Origin: an uncultured Oscillospiraceae bacterium
GTDB lineage: Bacteria; Bacillota; Clostridia; Oscillospirales; Oscillospiraceae
DNA: 20,967 bases
Assembly (NCBI GenBank): GCA_900762005.1
Contig: CAAFEV010000114.1
Coordinates: 1 to 20,967, forward strand
Reading direction: 5' to 3'
The notes beneath the pieces were generated by a model. It saw only the letters and a list, made by a program, of their open reading frames with translations. It was not told the DNA's origin and made no database searches. This document shows positions 1 to 6,458 of the stretch, in pieces; position 1 is the first letter of the stretch, and the number at the start of each line of letters is the position of its first letter. A program made the translations under genes and the position numbers.

Positions 1-54
1 ATAATCTTACTTGTATGTTGGGCTGAAATGCCCGTTTAGGAGGAAACAAATAAA

Positions 55-549
55 ATGGCTTGTAAGAAAGTAACCGTGCCCTTTCGTGGGACGAAAGAAC
101 AAGAAGAAAAGCTGCTTGCCGTGATTGCAGAGCTGCGCGACCAGCCCGGCTGTCTGATGCCGATTATGCAGCATGCACAGGAAATCTACGGCTATCTGCC
201 CGTTGAGGTGCAGACCATCATTTCCGACACATTAAATGTTCCGCTTGAAAAAATCTACGGCGTCGCTACCTTCTACGCGCAGTTTGCGCTCCAGCCGAAG
301 GGGCAGTACCGTATCTCCGTGTGCCTCGGTACCGCGTGCTATGTCAAGGGCTCTCAGGCAATTTACGACAAAATTTCCGAGCTGCTCGCCATCGGTGAGG
401 GACAGTGCACTGCCGACGGCAAGTTCTCGCTTGACTCCTGCCGTTGCGTCGGCGCGTGCGGACTTGCACCGGTTATGATGATTAACGACGATGTTTACGG
501 TCGCCTGACGCCCGACATGGTGGAAGGCATTCTGGCAAAGTATAATTAA
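55..549 (+). CDS. hndA: NuoE-like [2Fe-2S] subunit of HndABCD-type electron-bifurcating [FeFe]-hydrogenase (HndA/HydC)
   Basis: Thioredoxin-fold [2Fe-2S] subunit of the NuoE/HndA/HydC family, about the family's normal length at 164 aa. The N-terminal part is the usual helical region (about residues 15-70), with the GVATFYAQF stretch typical of NuoE. Four cluster ligands are visible: Cys90 and Cys95 (CLGTAC) and Cys131 and Cys135 (CRCVGAC). In the family it relays electrons in the cytosolic hydrogenase complex that couples NAD(P)H and ferredoxin to H2. The ATG at 55 is preceded by a strong AGGAGG at 38-43. It is followed after 9 nt by the first DRTGG gene and is separated from the other catalytic subunits by the regulatory block. 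A short GGGC/GCCC hairpin (20-33) lies upstream. The ATAAT at the very window start could be the end of a -10 box, but the window edge prevents a promoter call. Confidence 0.93.
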   Translation: MACKKVTVPFRGTKEQEEKLLAVIAELRDQPGCLMPIMQHAQEIYGYLPVEVQTIISDTLNVPLEKIYGVATFYAQFALQPKGQYRISVCLGTACYVKGSQAIYDKISELLAIGEGQCTADGKFSLDSCRCVGACGLAPVMMINDDVYGRLTPDMVEGILAKYN

Positions 550-558
550 GGAGCCGCT

Positions 559-915
559 ATGAAAATTGAGGCTGTAAAACAGCTGTTGGATGCCGAGGCT
601 GTCTGCGGCGGTGAGCTGCTGGATACCGAGGTTTGCTCTGCCTGCGGCAGCGACATGATGAGCGACGTGCTCGCCTATGTGAAAAATCAGGCAGTCCTGC
701 TGACCGGCCTTGTCAACGAGCAGGTCGTCCGCACGGCGGCGATGATGGATATGAAATGTGTTGTGTTCGTGCGCAGCAAGCAGCCCTCAGCAGGGATGAT
801 TGAGCTTGCCGAGCACAACGGCATTGCGCTGCTGACAACGAAAAAGCGGATGTTTGAGGCCTGCGGTGTACTGTATTGCAACGGGCTGAACGCCGAGGGT
901 CGGCAATATGTCTGA
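559..915 (+). CDS. DRTGG-domain protein (first of two in the hydrogenase operon)
   Basis: Small cytosolic 118-aa protein resembling the DRTGG domain, a small alpha/beta domain of uncertain function that also occurs next to CBS domains in some phosphotransacetylase-like and regulatory proteins. The core TGLVNEQVVRTAAMMDMKCVVFVRSK (two halves: TGLVNEQVVRTAA, then MMDMKCVVFVRSK; about residues 49-74) matches the family pattern. Several Cys residues occur (16, 26, 29, 67), including a CSAC pair near the N terminus; whether they bind metal is not shown. The ribosome site AAGGAG lies just upstream of ATG 559. Its stop overlaps the next gene by 8 nt, so translation is probably coupled. Such proteins recur beside hydrogenase-linked PHP and ATPase genes in Clostridia, but the biochemical role is unknown. 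A paralogue is at 2660-2986. Confidence 0.82.
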   Translation: MKIEAVKQLLDAEAVCGGELLDTEVCSACGSDMMSDVLAYVKNQAVLLTGLVNEQVVRTAAMMDMKCVVFVRSKQPSAGMIELAEHNGIALLTTKKRMFEACGVLYCNGLNAEGRQYV

Positions 916-1333
916 GCCGCTGAAATTTACCTATGAGGTAAGCGGACAGAACTTTGCCGCGGCGGGTGAAGCCTCCATGCAAATCAAAAAGGAACTGCGC
1001 GCACTGGGTTTTTCTCCCGATATTATCCGCAAGGTTTCGATTGCGATGTACGAGGGTGAAATCAACATGGTGATCCATGCCGGCGGCGGCGAGGCGGTGA
1101 TTCTCGTTTGCCCCGAGCTTATTGAGATTACGCTGACCGACCACGGCCCCGGCATTGCGGATATCTCCCTTGCGATGCAGGCGGGCTATTCCACCGCGCC
1201 CGATAACATCCGTTCGCTCGGCTTCGGCGCGGGTATGGGTCTGCCGAATATGAAAAAGTACACGGACGATATGCGCATCGTCTCCGCCCTCGGAGAGGGC
1301 ACGACGGTGATTATGAAGGTCAATGTGACTTAG
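908..1333 (+). CDS. Small GHKL ATPase, RsbW-like anti-sigma-factor/serine-kinase type
   Basis: A 141-aa single-domain ATP-binding protein of the GHKL fold. The N-box is around Glu49-Asn53 (YEGEIN), the G1 box is DHGPG (residues 78-82) and the G2 box is GFGAGMGLPN (105-114). The lack of any dimerisation, sensor or transmembrane region matches RsbW/SpoIIAB-type kinases, which bind a partner (anti-)sigma or STAS protein and phosphorylate it on Ser/Thr. No STAS antagonist or sigma factor gene is in this window, so the target is unknown. It overlaps the upstream DRTGG gene by 8 nt and is followed by a 37-nt gap containing a hairpin before the sensory-type hydrogenase. In this setting it may be the output kinase of a redox or H2 sensing module; that is inference. 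Confidence 0.82.
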   Translation: MSEPLKFTYEVSGQNFAAAGEASMQIKKELRALGFSPDIIRKVSIAMYEGEINMVIHAGGGEAVILVCPELIEITLTDHGPGIADISLAMQAGYSTAPDNIRSLGFGAGMGLPNMKKYTDDMRIVSALGEGTTVIMKVNVT

Positions 1334-1357
1334 GACAGCGGCGAACTGCCGTTGTCC
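1333..1357 (+). other. Intercistronic hairpin upstream of the HydS-like gene
   Basis: A 10-bp stem pairs 1333-1342 with 1348-1357 (one G-U wobble) around a 5-nt loop. It starts at the last base of the ATPase stop codon and ends 13 nt before the next ATG. No T-run follows, so it is not a standard intrinsic terminator. It may act as an mRNA processing or stability element or tune translation of the HydS-like protein. Confidence 0.55.
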
Positions 1358-1370
1358 GCGGTGAGGTAAT

Positions 1371-2663
1371 ATGGCTAACTACGATCATTCCGTTTCGCTG
1401 GATTTGGAGAAATGCAAGGGCTGCACCAACTGCCTGAAGCGTTGCCCCACCGAGGCGATACGAATTCGTGACGGACACGCACAAATCAATTCCGGCCGCT
1501 GCATCGACTGCGGTGAGTGTATCCGCATCTGCCCTTACAAGGCGAAGAAGGCCAACAGCGACAAGCTCGAGGACATCCAACGCTTTAAATACAAAATTGC
1601 CCTGCCGCCTCCGAGCTTTTACGGACAGTTTGATAACCTGGACGATATTGATTATCTGTTGCAGGGGCTGCTGGATTACGGCTTTGACGAGGTATATGAG
1701 GTGGCGCGTGCGGCGGAGGTTGTCTCGGGCTATACGCGCCGGTATATGCGCCGCAAGGACGTTGCGAAGCCGGTCATCAGCTCTGCCTGCCCGGTCATTA
1801 CGCGGCTTATCGGGCTGCGCTTTCCGTACTTAATCGAGAACGTCATGCCACTGCTGCCGCCGGTGGATATCGCGGCGCGGATGGCGAGACAAGAGGCACT
1901 CGTCAAGCATCCCGACCTGAAAAGCGAGGAGATCGGTGTCTGCTTTATTTCGCCCTGCCCTGCGAAGGTCAGCTATCTGAAAAATGAGATGGCAAATGGC
2001 TGGAGCAGCGTGGATGTGGTGCTGTCGATGAGTGAGGTTTACTTCGCCATTGTCAACAAGATGCAGCGCAAGCTCTCGCCGGAGCAAATCTCAAAAACGG
2101 GCATGATCGGCGTGAGCTGGGCGGGCACGGGTGGCGAGGCAAGCGCACTGTTCAGCGACCGCTATTTAGCTGCCGACGGAATTGAAAATGTCGTGCGCGT
2201 GCTCGAACGCCTTGACAACGGCAGCTTCCCCGAGCTGGACTTTATTGAGCTGAACGCCTGCAGCGGCGGCTGCGTCGGCGGTGTGATGACGGTGGTCAAT
2301 CCGTTCATCGCCAAGGCGCGTCTGCAAACCATCAGACGCTACCTGCCGGTGTCGCAGAACTGGAGCTTTGCCGACGAGAGCGACGAGGATACCGCTGTGC
2401 CGGAGAACTATTTTACCAATGAGACGTTGGAATATGCGCCTGCTGTCCGGCTGGACGGCAATATGCAGGAGGCGTTTCGCAAGCGCGCCGAAATTCAGCG
2501 CATCGCAGAGAGCCTGCCTGAGCTGGACTGCGGCTCCTGCGGCTCACCGACCTGCAAGGCGTTTGCGGAGGATGTTGTGCGCGGCGACGCGCAGCTCATG
2601 GACTGCATTGTGAAAATGCGCAATCGCATCCACCAAGCCTTGAAAGAGGAGCAGGAGAAATGA
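1371..2663 (+). CDS. Putative sensory [FeFe]-hydrogenase (HydS-like, group C/D) with ferredoxin and C-terminal Fe-S domains
   Basis: A 430-aa iron-only-hydrogenase-like protein. Residues 15-56 hold two ferredoxin-type [4Fe-4S] motifs (CKGCTNCLKRCP and CIDCGECIRICP). The H-cluster domain follows (about 75-330) with degenerate signatures. L1 is SSACP (Ala139-Cys140) instead of TSCCP, L2 is SPCPAK (Cys196, Lys199) instead of MPCxxK, and L3 is NACSGGCVGG (Cys297, Cys301). Residues 387-412 form a further four-Cys Fe-S domain (CGSCGSPTC...C). All four likely H-cluster ligands are kept, but the Cys that relays protons in catalytic enzymes is Ala. That change is known in sensory HydS proteins (e.g. 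Thermotoga maritima). Unlike classical group C it shows no PAS domain. It sits among ATPase, DRTGG and PHP genes and overlaps the next gene by 4 nt. Likely role: sensing H2 or redox state rather than bulk turnover (inference). Confidence 0.86.
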   Translation: MANYDHSVSLDLEKCKGCTNCLKRCPTEAIRIRDGHAQINSGRCIDCGECIRICPYKAKKANSDKLEDIQRFKYKIALPPPSFYGQFDNLDDIDYLLQGLLDYGFDEVYEVARAAEVVSGYTRRYMRRKDVAKPVISSACPVITRLIGLRFPYLIENVMPLLPPVDIAARMARQEALVKHPDLKSEEIGVCFISPCPAKVSYLKNEMANGWSSVDVVLSMSEVYFAIVNKMQRKLSPEQISKTGMIGVSWAGTGGEASALFSDRYLAADGIENVVRVLERLDNGSFPELDFIELNACSGGCVGGVMTVVNPFIAKARLQTIRRYLPVSQNWSFADESDEDTAVPENYFTNETLEYAPAVRLDGNMQEAFRKRAEIQRIAESLPELDCGSCGSPTCKAFAEDVVRGDAQLMDCIVKMRNRIHQALKEEQEK

Positions 2664-2986
2664 CGGCTTTGCAATTACAGCAGCAGCTTTCCCTGACGGC
2701 TCTTGCCCTGCCGCACCCAGATTGCCGGATTGAGGACGGCTATGCGGGCGACCTTCTGAGTTGGGTGATGGGCAATGCGCCGCACGGCTGCGCATGGTTC
2801 ACGATTATGACGAATTCGAATATCATTGCGGTTGCGCAGCTTTTGGAGATGGCGTGCATTGTGGTCGCCGAGGGCTGTGAGGTGCCGCAGGAGGTTGTCT
2901 CCTTAGCGGCGGCAAAGGGCGTGAATTTGTTTTCCGCGCAGGAGGGTGTGTTTGCCCTGTGCGGAAAACTGGCAAAAGCACTGTGA
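2660..2986 (+). CDS. DRTGG-domain protein (second paralogue)
   Basis: A 108-aa small alpha/beta protein resembling the first DRTGG-domain protein at 559-915. The conserved middle stretch (about residues 43-72: AWFTIMTNSNIIAVAQLLEM, then ACIVVAEG) aligns with it. It lacks the N-terminal CSAC pair of the first copy, so the two are not interchangeable repeats. The ATG at 2660 overlaps the hydrogenase stop in an ATGA arrangement, and a GGAG lies upstream within the hydrogenase coding end. Function in the family is undefined; a regulatory or adaptor role alongside the ATPases is inferred only from the neighbourhood. Confidence 0.78.
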   Translation: MTALQLQQQLSLTALALPHPDCRIEDGYAGDLLSWVMGNAPHGCAWFTIMTNSNIIAVAQLLEMACIVVAEGCEVPQEVVSLAAAKGVNLFSAQEGVFALCGKLAKAL

Positions 2987-3711
2987 GACGGGTTTATTGC
3001 GATTTACATCTGCATTCCTGTCTCTCTCCCTGCGGCGACGACGGCATGACCCCCGCAACCGCCGCCGGAATGGCAAAGCTGGCAGGGCTGGAGGTGGCGG
3101 CACTGACCGACCACAATACAGTGCGCAACTGCCCCGCGTTTTTCAAGGCTTGCGCGGCTTACGGCATCGGCGCGCTTGCCGGAATGGAACTGACCACTGC
3201 GGAGGATATCCATCTGGTCTGCCTGTTCAGGGACTGCGCGGCTGCCGAGGTGTTCGAAACCGCGCTTGCGCCGTACCGCGTTCACATCCGCAATCGGCCT
3301 GAGTTTTTTGGGCGGCAGCTTGTGACGGATGAAAACGATGCCGTGCTTTACGAGGAGCCGGACTTACTGCCGAATGCCATGCAGCTTCCGCTGGAGGAGG
3401 CGTTTGCCCTGACGCAGAACTGCGGCGGCGTTTGCTATCCGGCGCACATTGACCGCGAGAGCAACGGCATTCTGGCGGTGCTCGGTACCTTTCCGGAAAA
3501 GCCCGCGTTCCGGCATTTTGAGCTGCACGATCTGACAAAGCTGCCGGTGCTGCTGGAGGAATTTCCGCAGCTAAACGGCTTGCAGCAGCTCTATGGCTCG
3601 GATGCACATCGTCCGCAGGATGTTCCGGACCGACAATTTTTCTTAGAGGTACCCGACGGGGACGCGCCGGAAAAAGCGGTATTCACGCAGCTGAAGGGAG
3701 CTTACGGATGA
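2983..3711 (+). CDS. PHP-domain metal-dependent phosphoesterase
   Basis: PHP-domain hydrolase of 242 aa from the GTG at 2983. That start forms a GTGA overlap with the upstream stop and places the family's usual N terminus (YCDLHLHSCLSPCGDD) right after it. An alternative in-frame GTG at 2959 has an AGGAGG 13 nt upstream and would add 8 residues. Metal-binding motifs are all present: HxH (His9, His11), DHN (Asp43, His44), Glu69, His77, AH (His155) and DAH (Asp207, His209). Family members hydrolyse phosphoesters such as nucleotides, oligonucleotides or histidinol-phosphate using two or three metals. The substrate here cannot be read from sequence. PHP proteins of this type recur next to hydrogenase-linked DRTGG genes in Clostridia, suggesting a small-molecule or phosphoprotein signal. 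The stop overlaps the next start. Confidence 0.85.
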   Translation: MRRVYCDLHLHSCLSPCGDDGMTPATAAGMAKLAGLEVAALTDHNTVRNCPAFFKACAAYGIGALAGMELTTAEDIHLVCLFRDCAAAEVFETALAPYRVHIRNRPEFFGRQLVTDENDAVLYEEPDLLPNAMQLPLEEAFALTQNCGGVCYPAHIDRESNGILAVLGTFPEKPAFRHFELHDLTKLPVLLEEFPQLNGLQQLYGSDAHRPQDVPDRQFFLEVPDGDAPEKAVFTQLKGAYG

Positions 3712-4259
3712 AGGAGCTGTCCTTGCATATTTTAGACATTGCCATGAACGGCATTAAAGCGGGCGCGAGTGCGCTGCAGCTTACACTTTCGCAAAAAGGC
3801 GGCGTGCTGACCGTGACGATTACCGACAACGGCTGCGGCATGGACGAGCAGACGCTCGCAAGGCTATCAGACCCCTTCTTCACAACCCGCACCACACGCA
3901 AGGTCGGCATGGGAGTCCCGCTGTATCGTTTGGCGGCGCAGCAGACCGGCGGTGACGTGGAGATACAATCCGAGGTCGGCAAGGGCACGTGCCTCACCGC
4001 CGTGTTTCACACCGACCACATCGACTGCGCCCCTTTGGGGGATATAACGCAGACGGTTTTAACCATCATTCAGGGCTATCCGGCAGTCGACCTCGTCTTC
4101 CGCCATGAAATCGGCGGACAGGCGGTTGAGCTGGATACCGGACTGCTCAAGCAGCAGCTGGACGGCGTTCCAATCCAAAGCTTTGAAATATTGCAATGGA
4201 TTCAAGAATACATCACTGAGCAATACGCGAGTTTATCACAGAAAGGAAATTTGTTATGA
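3708..4259 (+). CDS. Histidine-kinase-like GHKL ATPase without sensor or dimerisation domain
   Basis: A 183-aa protein with an N-terminal HATPase_c domain. It has an N-box-like stretch with Asn14 (HILDIAMNGIKAG), G1 DNGCG (40-44), F-box FFTTR (57-61) and G2 GMG (67-69), with GTCLTA near residue 93. Residues about 105-183 form a short C-terminal tail without a recognised domain. There is no phospho-accepting His domain, transmembrane segment or PAS domain, so it is not a complete sensor kinase. It differs from the RsbW-like ATPase at 908-1333, so the operon carries two distinct GHKL ATPases. It overlaps the PHP gene by 4 nt upstream and the HndB-like gene by 4 nt downstream, so it is strongly coupled. 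Its role as the signalling arm of the hydrogenase module is inference. Confidence 0.82.
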   Translation: MKELSLHILDIAMNGIKAGASALQLTLSQKGGVLTVTITDNGCGMDEQTLARLSDPFFTTRTTRKVGMGVPLYRLAAQQTGGDVEIQSEVGKGTCLTAVFHTDHIDCAPLGDITQTVLTIIQGYPAVDLVFRHEIGGQAVELDTGLLKQQLDGVPIQSFEILQWIQEYITEQYASLSQKGNLL

Positions 4260-4624
4260 AGTCATTGGAAGATCTTGCAAAAATCAGAGAACAGATGAAG
4301 GCAAAAATGAACCTGCGCGAAAATGAGGGCAACCTCCGCGTTGTCGTCGGCATGGCGACCTGCGGGATTGCAGCCGGGGCAAGACCCGTGCTCAACGCCT
4401 TTGTCGAGGAGGTCAGCAAGGAAAATCTCACCGATAAGGTGAGCGTGTCGCAGACCGGCTGCATCGGCATCTGCCAGTTTGAGCCGGTGGTGGAGATTTT
4501 TGAGGGCGAGAACAAAACGACTTATGTCAAGATGACCGCAGACAAGGCAAAGCGCGTGGTCGCCGAGCACTTGAAGGGCGGCAATGTGGTCAAGGAATAC
4601 ACCATTGGATATTCCAATGTTTAA
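4256..4624 (+). CDS. hndB: HndB-like thioredoxin-fold (2Fe-2S ferredoxin-domain) hydrogenase subunit
   Basis: A 122-aa protein matching HndB, the small subunit encoded between hndA and hndC in HndABCD hydrogenases. The signature VVGMATCGIAAGARPV is at about residues 30-45, and a CIGIC pair is at 69-73. Only three Cys are visible (36, 69, 73), whereas NuoE-type [2Fe-2S] domains use four; this appears to be a family trait rather than a local defect, so whether a cluster binds is uncertain. The N-terminal about 20 residues are charged and helical. The ATG at 4256 has GGAAA upstream and overlaps the ATPase stop (ATGA). It is followed after 12 nt by hndC. Likely role: structural or electron-relay partner of HndC. 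Confidence 0.86.
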   Translation: MKSLEDLAKIREQMKAKMNLRENEGNLRVVVGMATCGIAAGARPVLNAFVEEVSKENLTDKVSVSQTGCIGICQFEPVVEIFEGENKTTYVKMTADKAKRVVAEHLKGGNVVKEYTIGYSNV

Positions 4625-4636
4625 CGGAGGGACCTT

Positions 4637-6445
4637 ATGATTCGTTCACATGTTATGATGTGCGGCGGCACCGGCTGCACCGCATCGGGCAGCGTTAAGC
4701 TGCAGGAGGCTCTGGAAAAAGAGCTGATTGCCAAGGGCTTGCAGGATGAGATTAAGATTGTGCAGACGGGCTGCTTCGGCCTTTGCGCACTCGGTCCCAT
4801 CATGATTATCTACCCCGAAGGCGTGTTTTACAGCCGCGTGACCGTGGAGGACATTCCCGAAATCGTCGAGGAGCATCTGCTCAAGGGTCGTATTGTGCAG
4901 CGTTTAATTCACGTTGACGAGACGACGGAGGAAAAGACCACCTCGTTGGCGGAGACCTCGTTCTACAAAATCCAGCACCGCGTTGCCCTGCGTAACTGCG
5001 GCGTAATTAACCCCGAAAACATTGACGAGTACATCGCCATGGACGGTTACGGCGCGCTGGCGAAGGTGCTCACCACCATGAAGCCGGAGGATGTCATTCA
5101 GACTCTGCTTGATTCCGGCTTGCGTGGCAGAGGCGGCGCAGGCTTCCCGACGGGCTTGAAGTGGAAGTTCGCCAGAGCTTATGAGAACGATCAGAAGTAT
5201 GTCTGCTGCAACGCCGACGAGGGCGACCCCGGCGCGTTCATGGACCGCTCCGTGCTTGAGGGCGACCCCCATGTCATCTTGGAGGCAATGACGATTGCAG
5301 GCTACACCATCGGTGCCTCGCAGGGCTATATTTACGTCCGTGCCGAGTACCCGATTGCCGTTGAGCGTCTGAAGATTGCCATCCGTCAGGCAAGAGAGTA
5401 CGGCTTGCTGGGCGACAACATCTTTGGTACCGGCTTCCGCTTTGACATCGACCTTCGCCTCGGTGCGGGCGCGTTCGTCTGCGGTGAGGAAACCGCACTG
5501 ATGACCTCCATTGAGGGCAAGCGCGGCGAGCCGAGACCCCGTCCTCCGTTCCCGGCGGAAAAGGGTCTGTTCCAAAAGCCGTCCATTTTGAACAATGTCG
5601 AAACCTATGCGAACATTCCGCAGATTATTCTCAAGGGCGCGGACTGGTTCTCCTCAATGGGCACCGAGAAGTCCAAGGGCACAAAGGTCTTTGCGCTCGG
5701 CGGCAAGATTAAGCACACGGGCTTAGTCGAGGTGCCGATGGGCACGACCCTGCGGCAGATTGTCGAGGAGGTCGGCGGCGGCATTCCCAACGGCAAGAAG
5801 TTCAAGGCTGCGCAGACCGGCGGCCCGTCCGGCGGCTGCATCCCGGCAGAGCATTTTGACATTCCGATGGACTATGACAACCTGCTGGCAATCGGCTCGA
5901 TGATGGGCTCCGGCGGCTTGATTGTTATGGACGAGGACAACTGCATGGTGGATATTGCGAAGTTCTTCCTGAAATTCACCGTTGACGAGTCCTGCGGCAA
6001 GTGCACGCCGTGCCGCATCGGCACCAAGCGGATGCTCGAAATTTTAGAGAAAATTACCGACGGCAAGGGCACCTTGGAGGACTTGGACAAGTTAGAGGAG
6101 CTTTGCTATTACATCAAGGCAAACGCGCTTTGCGGCTTGGGTCAGACCGCGCCGAACCCGGTGCTCTCCACTCTGCGCTACTTCCGCGACGAGTACATCG
6201 CCCACGTGGTTGACAAAAAGTGCCCCGCAGGCGTCTGCAAGTCGCTTATGAAGTTCACCGTTGACCGCGAAAAGTGCATCGGCTGCGGTCTTTGCGCCCG
6301 CAACTGCCCCGCAAACGCCATCTCCAAGACCGATTATATCGCGCCGGGTCATAAGCTGCCGTCCGTGGTGATTGACTCCGACAAGTGCGTGAAGTGCGGC
6401 GTGTGTATGGAAAATTGTAAGTTCCATGCCATCAGCAAGAAGTGA
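4637..6445 (+). CDS. hndC: NuoF-like FMN/NAD(P)-binding subunit of bifurcating hydrogenase (HndC/HydB)
   Basis: Full-length 602-aa diaphorase subunit. Residues 1-90 form a thioredoxin-like [2Fe-2S] domain (Cys9, Cys14, Cys46, Cys50). Residues about 110-500 are the NuoF core, with the nucleotide-binding GRGGAGFPTG (164-173), the NADEGDPGAFMDR segment (192-204) and GEETALMTSIEGKRGEPRPR (283-302). The core's [4Fe-4S] site is ESCGKCTPC plus Cys499 (ligands 453, 456, 459, 499). The C terminus is a two-cluster ferredoxin (CIGCGLCARNCP from 547, CVKCGVCMENCK from 584). In characterised HydB/HndC enzymes this subunit holds the FMN at which electrons from NADH and ferredoxin are bifurcated or confurcated. 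GGAGG precedes ATG 4637. The next gene starts 13 nt after the stop. Confidence 0.96.
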   Translation: MIRSHVMMCGGTGCTASGSVKLQEALEKELIAKGLQDEIKIVQTGCFGLCALGPIMIIYPEGVFYSRVTVEDIPEIVEEHLLKGRIVQRLIHVDETTEEKTTSLAETSFYKIQHRVALRNCGVINPENIDEYIAMDGYGALAKVLTTMKPEDVIQTLLDSGLRGRGGAGFPTGLKWKFARAYENDQKYVCCNADEGDPGAFMDRSVLEGDPHVILEAMTIAGYTIGASQGYIYVRAEYPIAVERLKIAIRQAREYGLLGDNIFGTGFRFDIDLRLGAGAFVCGEETALMTSIEGKRGEPRPRPPFPAEKGLFQKPSILNNVETYANIPQIILKGADWFSSMGTEKSKGTKVFALGGKIKHTGLVEVPMGTTLRQIVEEVGGGIPNGKKFKAAQTGGPSGGCIPAEHFDIPMDYDNLLAIGSMMGSGGLIVMDEDNCMVDIAKFFLKFTVDESCGKCTPCRIGTKRMLEILEKITDGKGTLEDLDKLEELCYYIKANALCGLGQTAPNPVLSTLRYFRDEYIAHVVDKKCPAGVCKSLMKFTVDREKCIGCGLCARNCPANAISKTDYIAPGHKLPSVVIDSDKCVKCGVCMENCKFHAISKK

Positions 6446-6458
6446 GGAGGAACGGAAC

